This document shows positions 57,321 through 64,000 of a DNA stretch of 64,000 nucleotides, piece by piece. The notes below the pieces were generated by a model. It made no database searches, was not told the DNA's origin, and saw only the letters and a list, made by a program, of their open reading frames with translations. The DNA is taken from the NCBI RefSeq assembly GCF_014646575.1, contig NZ_BMNN01000005.1, positions 162,869 through 226,868 of the forward strand, read 5' to 3'. Every line of letters begins with the position of its first letter. The stretch's first letter is position 1. The translations under genes and the position numbers were made by a program. The DNA is from Halopseudomonas pertucinogena (GTDB lineage: Bacteria > Pseudomonadota > Gammaproteobacteria > Pseudomonadales > Pseudomonadaceae).

Positions 57321-60300
57321 TCAGCGGGCCGCCTGCTGCGGCGGGCGCACCCGGTACCAGGCGGCGTAGAGCGCCGGCAGGAACAGCAGGGTAAGCGCGG
57401 TAGCGATCGTCAGACCGCCCATGATGGCCACTGCCATGGGACCGAAGAAGACGCTGCGCGACAGCGGAATCATCGCCAGGATGGCGGCGAGGGCCGTCAG
57501 CACGATGGGCCGGAACCGGCGCACCGTCGCCTCGATGGTGGCGGTCCAGCGGTCATGCCCGGCGGCGATGTCCTTCTCGATCTGATCCACCAGAATCACC
57601 GAGTTGCGCATGATCATGCCGGACAGGGCAATGGTGCCGAGCATGGCAACAAAGCCGAACGGCTGCTGGAATATCAGCAGGAACAGGGTCACGCCGATCA
57701 GCCCCAGCGGAGCAGTCAGAAAGACCATGATCGAGCGCGAGAAACTGCGCAGCTGAATCATCAGCAGGGTCATGATCACCAGCCCGAGCAGCGGCAGCCC
57801 CTTCATGATGGACTTCTGACCGCGGGCCGAATCCTCCATGGTGCCGCCGATCTCGAAGCGGAAGCCGCTGGGCAGCTGGTCCCGGATCGGCTGCAGGGTC
57901 GGCAGTATCTGCTGCACCAGGGTAGCGGGTTGCTCGGCGCCGGGAATGTCCGCCAGCACTGTCACCGTCGGCAGTCGGTCGCGGCGCCAGATCACCCCTT
58001 CCTCGAAGCCGTATTCGAGTGTGGCCACCTGCTCCAGCGCAACGCTGCGCCCGCTGCCGGTGGGAATCGCCAGGCTGGGCAGCAACTCCAGCGCCTCACG
58101 CTCACCCGGGGTGCCGCGCAACAGGATCTCGATCAGCTCGTCACCTTCACGGAACTGGCTGACCGGGCTGCCGGTGAGCTGGCTGGCGAGAAAGCGCGAT
58201 ACATCGCTGGTGCTTACCCCGAGGGCGCGGGCGCGTTCCTGGTCGATATCCAGATAGACGATCTTGCTCGGCTCCTCCCAGTTCAGGTGAACGTTGCTCA
58301 CCGCCGGGTTCTGCCGCACCCGCTCGGCGACCTCGCGGGCGAGGCGGCGAACCTCGTCGATATGTTCGCCGGACAGGCGGAACTGGATCGGATAGCCCAC
58401 CGGCGGCCCGTTCTCCAACCGGGAGATGCGTGCGCGCAGGTCGGGGAACTCGGTGGCCAGCAGCTCCATCAGCCAGCTGCGGATTTCCTCCCGCTGCTCG
58501 ATGGATTTGGCCTTGATCACGAACTGGCTGAAGCGGGTGGCCGGCAGCTGCTGGTCCAGCGGCAGGTAGAAACGGGGCGAGCCGGTGCCGATGTAGGCGA
58601 CGAAGTTGTCGATTCCCGGATGATCGCGCAGACGTTCCTCCAGACGCAGTGCCTGGGCCTCGGTTGCCTGCAGCGAGGCCCCCTCGGTGAGGGTCAGATC
58701 GACCATCAGCTCGAGCCGGGCGGAGGGTGGGAAGAACTGCTGGGGCACCAGCCGGAACGCCAGCAGCGAGCTGATGAACAGGGCGGCGGTCAATACCAGT
58801 ACCAGCCAGCGATGCTCGACGCACCAGCGCACCGTGCCACGGACCCGCTGGTAGAAACGGGTGGAGTAGGGATCATGGCCGGCGGGATTGCCGCCATGCT
58901 TTTTCGCATGCAGTGCCGCCATGTCCGGCAGCAGCCGGTGGCCGAGCCAGGGAACGAAGATGACCGCGGCGATCCACGACAGCAGCAAGGCGATGGTCAC
59001 CACCTGGAAGATCGCCCGGGTGTACTCGCCGGTGGCCGAGGCGGCGGTGGCAATCGGCAGAAAGCCGGCAGCGGTAATCAGGGTGCCGGTGAGCATGGGG
59101 AAGGCGGTGCTGGTCCAGGCGAAACTGGCTGCCTTGATCCGGTCGTAACCCTGCTCCATCTTGATCGCCATCATCTCCACCGCGATGATGGCGTCGTCCA
59201 CCATCAGGCCCAGCGCCAGCACCAGCGCGCCCAGCGAAATCTTGTGCAGGCCGATGCCGAAGTAGTTCATTGCGGTAAAGGTCATGGCCAGCACCAGCGG
59301 GATCGACAGGGCCACGACGAAGCCGGTGCGCAGCCCCAGCGAGAAGAAGCACACCAGCAGCACCACCGCGACCGCTTCGGCGAGCACCTTGACGAACTCA
59401 CCCACGCTGTCACGGACGGCTTCAGGCTGGTCGGACACCTTGTGCAGCTCCATGCCCAGCGGCAGGGTCTGACGCAGGCGCTCGAACTCGGATTCCAGTC
59501 GATCGCCCAGGCGCAGGATATCGCCACCGTGCTTCATCGCCACCGCCAGCCCCAGGGCGTTCTGTTCCATGTAGCGCATGCGCGGCGCCATGGGATCGTT
59601 GAAGCCGCGGTGCACGTCGGCCACATCGGAGATGCGCAGGGTCCGGTCACCCACCCGGATCGGGAACTGCTGGATCTGCTCCAGGCTCTCGAACTGCCCG
59701 GATACCCGCAGTCGCACCCGCTCGGCAGGGGTCTCGAAGAAGCCGGCCTCGCGCAGGCTGTTCTGCTCCTGGAGGGCCTGCTGCACCGCAGCCAGCGGCA
59801 GCCCGAGGGTCGCCAGCTTCAGGTTGGAGATCTCGATCCAGATCTTCTCCTCCTGAACGCCGATCAGCTCCACCTTGCCAACGTCCGGCAGGCGTTGCAG
59901 CTGCAGCTGCAGGCGCTCGGCATAGTCCTTGAGCACCGCATAATCAAAGCCATCGCCGGTGAGTGCATAGATGTTGCCGAAGGTGGTGCCGAATTCGTCG
60001 TTGTAGAAGGGGCCGACAATATCCGGCGGCAGGGTGTGGCGGATGTCGCCGATCTTCTTGCGCAACTGATACCAGAGCTCGGGAATATCGGCCGGCGGCA
60101 GGTCATCCCGGACGATGAAGGTGATGGTCGACTCGCCCGGCCGGGAGTAGGACACCACCTGCTGGTAGGCACCGGTCTCCATCGCCTTCTGCTCGATACG
60201 GTCGGACACCTGGCGGGCGACCTCCTCGGCGGTGGCGCCGGGCCAGACGGTGCGGATCACCATGGCCTTGAAGGTGAACGGCGGGTCCTCGCTCTGGCCC

Positions 60301-60401
60301 AGCTGGCCGTAGGAAATGAACCCGGCGACGGACAGCACCAGCATGAAATACAGCACCAGCTGGCGGTTGCGCAGGGCCCAGGCGGAAAGGTTGAAAGCCA
60401 T
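57321..60401 (-). CDS. RND-family multidrug efflux inner-membrane pump (HAE-1-like)
   Basis: The 1026-residue protein is a proton-driven RND pump: TM1 at 12-32, large periplasmic loops at about 35-330 and 560-860, and TM2-6 and TM8-12 helices. TM4 carries the proton-relay aspartates in LALGLMVDDAIIAVE, and FPMLTGTLITAAGFLPI follows. The C-terminal half has GLPLLGLVIMTLLMIQLRSF. It forms an operon with the adaptor gene 3 bp upstream and is divergent from a TetR regulator. No outer-membrane channel gene is present, so it presumably uses a housekeeping TolC/OprM-type channel. Substrates are unknown; TriC-like pumps are the nearest recognisable group. Confidence 0.9.
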   Translation of the reverse strand: MAFNLSAWALRNRQLVLYFMLVLSVAGFISYGQLGQSEDPPFTFKAMVIRTVWPGATAEEVARQVSDRIEQKAMETGAYQQVVSYSRPGESTITFIVRDDLPPADIPELWYQLRKKIGDIRHTLPPDIVGPFYNDEFGTTFGNIYALTGDGFDYAVLKDYAERLQLQLQRLPDVGKVELIGVQEEKIWIEISNLKLATLGLPLAAVQQALQEQNSLREAGFFETPAERVRLRVSGQFESLEQIQQFPIRVGDRTLRISDVADVHRGFNDPMAPRMRYMEQNALGLAVAMKHGGDILRLGDRLESEFERLRQTLPLGMELHKVSDQPEAVRDSVGEFVKVLAEAVAVVLLVCFFSLGLRTGFVVALSIPLVLAMTFTAMNYFGIGLHKISLGALVLALGLMVDDAIIAVEMMAIKMEQGYDRIKAASFAWTSTAFPMLTGTLITAAGFLPIATAASATGEYTRAIFQVVTIALLLSWIAAVIFVPWLGHRLLPDMAALHAKKHGGNPAGHDPYSTRFYQRVRGTVRWCVEHRWLVLVLTAALFISSLLAFRLVPQQFFPPSARLELMVDLTLTEGASLQATEAQALRLEERLRDHPGIDNFVAYIGTGSPRFYLPLDQQLPATRFSQFVIKAKSIEQREEIRSWLMELLATEFPDLRARISRLENGPPVGYPIQFRLSGEHIDEVRRLAREVAERVRQNPAVSNVHLNWEEPSKIVYLDIDQERARALGVSTSDVSRFLASQLTGSPVSQFREGDELIEILLRGTPGEREALELLPSLAIPTGSGRSVALEQVATLEYGFEEGVIWRRDRLPTVTVLADIPGAEQPATLVQQILPTLQPIRDQLPSGFRFEIGGTMEDSARGQKSIMKGLPLLGLVIMTLLMIQLRSFSRSIMVFLTAPLGLIGVTLFLLIFQQPFGFVAMLGTIALSGMIMRNSVILVDQIEKDIAAGHDRWTATIEATVRRFRPIVLTALAAILAMIPLSRSVFFGPMAVAIMGGLTIATALTLLFLPALYAAWYRVRPPQQAAR

Positions 60402-60404
60402 CGG

Positions 60405-61505
60405 TCACTCTCCGTCCAGGTCGAGCTGGCGGTTCTGCCGGTCCACCGGCACCACCTGCTGACCCTCACGCAGCATATGGACGCCCGCGGCCACCACCCA
60501 GTCGCCGGGCCGCAGGCCATCCGTAATGGTGGCCTGGTCCTGGTGATAGGCGCCCAGCGTCACGGGCCGGCGTTGCAGCAGGTGGTTCTCTGGGTCCACC
60601 ACCCAGACGAAGCTCTGCCCGGCCTCGGCCGTGACCGCCGCCAGCGGCACCGCCAGCGTGACCTGATCGGCCTGGCGGATGAACACCCGTGCGCTCTGGC
60701 CGGTCTCGATGTTTGGCTGGTCGGTATCAAAGCTGACCCGGGCGGCAAAGGTGCGCGACTGCGGGTCGGCCGCCGGCGACAGTTCACGCAGGGTGCCGGC
60801 AAAGCGCTGTTCCGGACGGGACCACAATTCGACTTCCACCGGCTGGCCGATACGCAGGTGAGCCAGGCTCTTTTCCGGCAGGCTGAACAGCACTTCGCGC
60901 TCGCCATCAGCTGCCAGGGTGAAGACCGTCTGCCCGGCCGCCACCACCTGACCGACCTCCACGCTGCGGCGGGCAATCACCCCGTCGCGCGGTGCGCGCA
61001 GTACGCTGTAGGTAGCGTGGTTTTCCGCCACGTCGAACTCGGCCCGGGCCTGTTTCAGTCGGGCTGCTGCCGAGCGGAAGCTGTTCTCGGCATTGTCATA
61101 TTGCGAGGAGCTGATCATCTGCCGGTCGAGCAGGGCCCGGTAGCGGTCCCGCTCTGCCTGCGCAAGGTTCAGGTTGGCCTGGGCGGCTGCCACCTGAGAA
61201 CGTGCGGCTTCCAGTTGCAGGCGTGCATCCTCGGGGTCCAGCTCGGCCAGTGGCTGATCACGCCGCACCCGGTCGCCCGCATCCACCAGACGTTTGCTCA
61301 CCTTGCCGCCGATGCGGAAGGCCAGTTCCGGCTCGATTCGTGCCCGGACTTCACCGGGATAGCTCTGCACCCGCTCGGTGGCCGGCTGGGGCTGAACCAC
61401 CAGCGCCGGGCGCGGCGGCGGCTCGGCAGGTGGCGGGTCGCTGCAGGCGGTCAGCAGCGGGAGGGTTAGCAGGGCGAGGCCTGGAAGCAGAATGGTGCGA
61501 AACAT
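60405..61505 (-). CDS. RND efflux periplasmic adaptor (membrane fusion) lipoprotein
   Basis: The 366-residue product has a lipobox LLTAC (about residue 19) followed by SDPPPAEPPP, then lipoyl half-motifs (YPGEVRARIEPELAFRIGGKV and YSVLRAPRDGVIARRSVEVGQVV), an alpha-hairpin of moderate length (EDARLQLEAARSQVAAAQANLNLAQAE) and beta-barrel/membrane-proximal domains. It connects the RND pump to an outer-membrane channel. The frame extends upstream to 61772 through the operator and TetR gene; ATG 61505 with the signal peptide MFRTILLPGLALL is the true start. Confidence 0.9.
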   Translation of the reverse strand: MFRTILLPGLALLTLPLLTACSDPPPAEPPPRPALVVQPQPATERVQSYPGEVRARIEPELAFRIGGKVSKRLVDAGDRVRRDQPLAELDPEDARLQLEAARSQVAAAQANLNLAQAERDRYRALLDRQMISSSQYDNAENSFRSAAARLKQARAEFDVAENHATYSVLRAPRDGVIARRSVEVGQVVAAGQTVFTLAADGEREVLFSLPEKSLAHLRIGQPVEVELWSRPEQRFAGTLRELSPAADPQSRTFAARVSFDTDQPNIETGQSARVFIRQADQVTLAVPLAAVTAEAGQSFVWVVDPENHLLQRRPVTLGAYHQDQATITDGLRPGDWVVAAGVHMLREGQQVVPVDRQNRQLDLDGE

Positions 61506-61536
61506 GATCGGTCCCATCAGCGGGTGGAATAAGTGT

Positions 61537-61572
61537 ACTGGCGAGTATAGTATGAATAGTGAACTCGCCAGT
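61537..61572. promoter_or_regulatory. Inverted repeat in the efflux-TetR divergent promoter
   Basis: ACTGGCGAGT (61537-61546) and ACTCGCCAGT (61563-61572) are perfect inverted 10-mers with a 16-bp centre. They lie between the adaptor start (61505) and the TetR start (61588), as expected for the TetR protein's operator controlling both directions. Confidence 0.8.
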
Positions 61573-61587
61573 CCAGTATTGAATGCA

Positions 61588-62232
61588 ATGACCGAAAAGA
61601 CGACCACCAGCCCGGGACCGGGCCGCCCGAAAGACCCGGCCAAACGCGCGGCCATCCTGCAGGCCGCCCAGCTGCTGTTCCTGCGCAGCGGTTTCGAAGG
61701 CACCAGCATGGACGCCATTGCCGCCGAGGCCGGCGTGTCCAAGCTCACGGTGTACAGCCACTTCACCGACAAGGAAACCCTCTACGCGGCGGCCATCCGC
61801 GCCGTATGCGAAGCGCAGCTGCCCGACCTGTACCTCGGCCAGCGGGAGCATGACGACATCCGCAGCACACTGCGGCGCATCGGCAATGCCTTCTGCGTGC
61901 TCATCAACAGCGAGGAATCCATCGCGCTCCACCGGCTGCTGGTGAGCATGGCCGGGCAGGATGTGCGGCTCGCACGGCTGTTCTACGAAGAAGGGCCGCA
62001 GCGAGTGTGCGATGGCATGGTGGTGATCCTGGCGCAGGCCTGCGCGCGGGGCGAGCTGAGCATCGATCAACCGCTGGAAGCAGCCAGGCAGTTCTTCACC
62101 CTGCTCAAGGGGGACAGCCACTTCCGGCTGCTGGTTGGCTATGGCGAGCGGATGACCGAGCACGAACGCCGGCAGCATGTGGACGTAGTGGTTGACCTGT
62201 TCCTTCATCTATATGGTGCCAGCCCAGGCTGA
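61588..62232 (+). CDS. TetR/AcrR-family transcriptional regulator
   Basis: The 214-residue repressor has an N-terminal helix-turn-helix (about 15-60: AAILQAAQLLFLRSGFEGTSMDAIAAEAGVSKLTVYSHFTDKETLY) and a C-terminal ligand-binding domain of the AefR-like type. It is divergent from the adaptor-RND operon and most likely represses it through the inverted repeat at 61537-61572. Two in-frame upstream ATGs exist (61492 and 61552), but the second lies inside the inverted repeat, so the start at MTEKTTTSPGPGRPK is chosen. Confidence 0.87.
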   Translation: MTEKTTTSPGPGRPKDPAKRAAILQAAQLLFLRSGFEGTSMDAIAAEAGVSKLTVYSHFTDKETLYAAAIRAVCEAQLPDLYLGQREHDDIRSTLRRIGNAFCVLINSEESIALHRLLVSMAGQDVRLARLFYEEGPQRVCDGMVVILAQACARGELSIDQPLEAARQFFTLLKGDSHFRLLVGYGERMTEHERRQHVDVVVDLFLHLYGASPG

Positions 62233-62311
62233 TGCAGCTGGCGCTGTGCCGCAACTGGCTGGCGGCGGCGCTTTCGGCTATCCTCTGCGGCTTTTTGCCG
62301 GGGGTATAAGC

Positions 62312-62551
62312 ATGCTTGAAACCACACTCACCCAACTCGAACGCCTGATCGACGATCTGCTGCAGCAGAACCGCGCCCAACAGGAAACCATCAGCCGGCT
62401 GGAAGGCGAACTGGCGCAACTGCGCGACGAAAACGACACCCTGCAGCTGACCAGCATGGAACAGGAAGAGCAGTTGAGCAGTACGCTGGAACGGTTGCAG
62501 GCGATATTGCAGCGCAGCGGTGCCGAAACCGTTGTGGCTGCCAGCGAGTGA
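62312..62551 (+). CDS. Small coiled-coil protein
   Basis: The 79-residue protein is a near-continuous heptad coiled coil (LETTLTQLERLIDDLLQQNRAQ ... ISRLEGELAQLRDENDTLQL ... LSSTLERLQAIL). It resembles short ZapB/SlyX/TIGR02449-like coiled-coil proteins but cannot be assigned to one by eye. ATG 62312 follows GGGGTATAAGC; an extension of the frame to 62192 overlaps the TetR gene and is rejected. It has no signal peptide. It stands between the TetR gene and the two-partner-secretion remnant. Confidence 0.65.
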   Translation: MLETTLTQLERLIDDLLQQNRAQQETISRLEGELAQLRDENDTLQLTSMEQEEQLSSTLERLQAILQRSGAETVVAASE

Positions 62552-62577
62552 AGCAGCAGACACTCTTTTGGGGTGTA

Positions 62578-62605
62578 TTGCCTTGATATAACGGCTGGGT
62601 ATAAT
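62578..62605 (+). promoter_or_regulatory. Sigma-70-type promoter for the TpsB gene
   Basis: TTGCCT (62578-62583) and a perfect TATAAT (62600-62605) are separated by 16 bp, with the -10 box 35 bp upstream of the TpsB start. The -35 is weak but the -10 is consensus. Confidence 0.55.
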
Positions 62606-62640
62606 CCGCGGCTTCACTATATTCCCAAGGATGGGTGACC

Positions 62641-63219
62641 ATGTTTATGCGTCTTCTCGCGCTGTTGCTGATATCACTGGCCACAGGTCCTGCCGTAGCA
62701 CAAACGTTGCCCTCCGACCGTGATCTGGCCCAGGACCGCCAGCAGCGCTTGCTGGAAGAGCAACGCCGACGCCTGGAAGCGCTGCAGAACCTGCCGGGGG
62801 AGCGCGCCTCCCCCCTGCCACGGGACGAGGGACAGCCACCGGTCTGTTTCGATATTCATGAGATACATCTCCCCGGCGCCACGCTGATGTCACCAGCCGA
62901 GCAGGAGAAACTGCTCGGCGAGTTCCTCAATCGCTGCCTCGGTACAACCCAGCTCAACGATATTCTCAAGACCGTCACCGCTTTCTATCTGGATCGCGGT
63001 TATGTGACTGCGCGCGCCTACCTGCCGGAGCAGGACCTGGGTAGTGGCATCTTGCGGATCATCGTCATCGAGGGGGTGTTGGAAGGACTGGACAGCTCGG
63101 CACTGGCCAGTGATCGCGAACTGGCGATGGCCTTCCCAGGACGGGTGGATGAACCGCTCAATCTGCGCGAACTGGAGCAGTTGGTAGATCAGATGGGGCG
63201 CCTGGGCGCGACCTGCTGA
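62641..63219 (+). pseudogene. TpsB (FhaC/ShlB/CdiB-type) transporter, N-terminal fragment
   Basis: The intact family exports hemagglutinin/CdiA-like TpsA proteins across the outer membrane and is 550-600 residues long. Here only 192 residues remain: a signal peptide (MFMRLLALLLISLATGPAVAQ), the N-terminal helix region and most of the POTRA region (CFDIHEIHLPGATLM, TAFYLDRGYVTARAYLPEQDL, LRIIVIEGVLEG, NLRELEQLVDQMGRL). After that the frame hits TGA and sequence in a different frame is hemagglutinin repeat. The entire beta-barrel is missing. AAGGA precedes ATG 62641, and a promoter is present, so the fragment may still be expressed. Confidence 0.85.
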
Positions 63220-64000
63220 ATATCGGCGGGGCGATGCAAGCTGGCGGCGATGCTCAGCTGAGCGCCGGTAATGATCTGATCATCAGCGCCGTGGAGGAAC
63301 GCAGCGACCTGATGCGTCAGGATCGCCGCCATTTCATAGAACGTGGCAGCGTGACCCAGCACGGCAGTGAGATAACCGTGGGGGGCAGCCTGCAGGCCAG
63401 CGCCGACAACGATCTGGCCATCATCGCCAGCCAGGTTCAGGCCGGGGATGACCTTACCCTTGCGGCCGGAGGCGATGTGCTGATCGCCAGTGCTGCCAAC
63501 GAACAGCACGACATCTACCGCTACCGGCGCAGCGACAAGAAGGTTACCCGTGAAACCAGCGGGATCACCCAGCAGCAGAGTGAGATTCAGGCTGGTGGTG
63601 ATCTCACCATACTCTCCGGTAACAACCTGATCGCTTCGTCCAGCCGCTTGGAGGCAGGCGGCGAAGCCTATCTGGTGGCGGGCGACCAGATGGCCCTGCT
63701 GGCGGCTGAAGACCTGGATCACAGCTTCTACGAAAAGAAGAGCAAAGGCTCCTTCGGGCGCAAATCTTTCCGTAGCGACCAGGTTACCCGGATCACTCAG
63801 CAGGGCACCGAGATCACCACAGGGGGTGACCTGGCGCTGATCAGCGGAGGTGACCAGACCTACCAGGCCGCCACACTGCGCAGCGGCGCCGATCTGGAAC
63901 TGGTCAGCGGCGGCGCCATCAGCTTCGAAGGCGTCAAGGACCTGCACCAGGAAAGCCACGAGAAGAGCAAGAGCAGCTGGGCCTGGCAGAGCGCCAAGGG
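63204..64000 (+). pseudogene. TpsA/CdiA-type hemagglutinin-repeat region lacking its 5' part (runs off window)
   Basis: An open frame from about 63204 (GRDLLNIGGAMQAGGDAQLSAGNDL) to the window end encodes about 265 residues of degenerate beta-helix repeats of the form AGGDLTLxxGNNLxIxxS (GGDVLIASAAN, AGGDLTILSGNNLIASSS, TTGGDLALISGGDQ, SGADLELVSGGAISFEG), as in the FHA-2 part of FhaB/CdiA proteins. There is no signal peptide, TPS secretion domain or convincing start codon, because the frame emerges from the truncated tpsB. Whether a toxin tip and immunity gene survive downstream cannot be seen. Confidence 0.82.

Noticed and set aside
57315..61469. 1384-codon plus-strand ORF opposite the RND pump and adaptor
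   Set aside because: Antisense shadow of high-GC coding sequence; composition is His/Gln/Gly-rich without domains, and the minus-strand genes are clearly real.

Overview
The window is a GC-rich stretch (about 60-63% G+C by eye) of a gamma-proteobacterial chromosome, almost certainly from the family Pseudomonadaceae. The evidence is a surA-lptD // amgK-murU block, an rpe-gph-trpE block, a metK-tkt-epd-pgk-fba block, and a nosRZDFYL-tat cluster whose proteins look like those of Pseudomonas stutzeri. The genus cannot be fixed from sequence reading alone (Stutzerimonas, Halopseudomonas and related groups all fit). No rRNA, tRNA, CRISPR array, intact insertion sequence or prophage was seen.

Layout. 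1-5.9 kb: outer-membrane biogenesis (surA partial, lptD) divergent from peptidoglycan recycling (amgK, murU) and djlA. 6-11.5 kb: rpe, gph and a compact trpE-trpG-trpD-trpC run preceded by a Trp-codon leader peptide and an attenuator-like hairpin. 11.6-16.7 kb: cytochrome b561/YceI pair, then an iron-siderophore ABC importer with a Fur-box-like site. 17-22.5 kb: LysR regulator divergent from glutaryl-CoA dehydrogenase, a universal stress protein, a DUF3617-like protein and RNA helicase RhlE. 22.7-27.7 kb: the activated-methyl cycle (metF, ahcY, metK, ArsR/methyltransferase regulator) with a lipoprotein cytochrome c' embedded in it. 27.9-33.4 kb: transketolase, erythrose-4-phosphate dehydrogenase, phosphoglycerate kinase, fructose-bisphosphate aldolase. 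33.4-36.4 kb: an 82-bp tandem hairpin array, two small genes, dispersed copies of the same hairpin family, and helicase DbpA. 36.6-46.9 kb: acyltransferase, an Lnt-like nitrilase-fold protein, a HI0933-type flavoprotein, a cation diffusion facilitator with a small binding lipoprotein, a YebC/YeeN protein, phosphoesterase, lipid/diacylglycerol kinase-like protein, a DksA-type zinc finger and an unusual alpha-glucan phosphorylase homologue. 47-56.8 kb: nitrous oxide reductase cluster read on the minus strand (norR, nosR, nosZ, nosD, nosF, nosY, nosL, tatA/E). 56.9-64 kb: glycine-zipper protein, RND efflux pump with its adaptor and a divergent TetR regulator, a coiled-coil protein, and the remains of a two-partner-secretion locus running off the end.

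Most notable observations. nosR, the electron donor/maturation factor for N2O reductase, is split by one extra base in an eight-G tract at 54344-54351 while everything downstream is intact. A TpsB transporter gene is fused by an apparent deletion to the middle of a hemagglutinin-type TpsA gene near 63.2 kb. A family of paired hairpins with invariant complementary loops (TTCCAT / ATGGAA) and co-varying stems occurs both dispersed and as a tandem 82-bp array. The glucan phosphorylase homologue has threonine in place of the PLP-binding lysine. Two FNR/ANR/DNR-like boxes flank norR-nosR and suggest that a small glycine-zipper gene belongs to the anaerobic or NO-responsive regulon.
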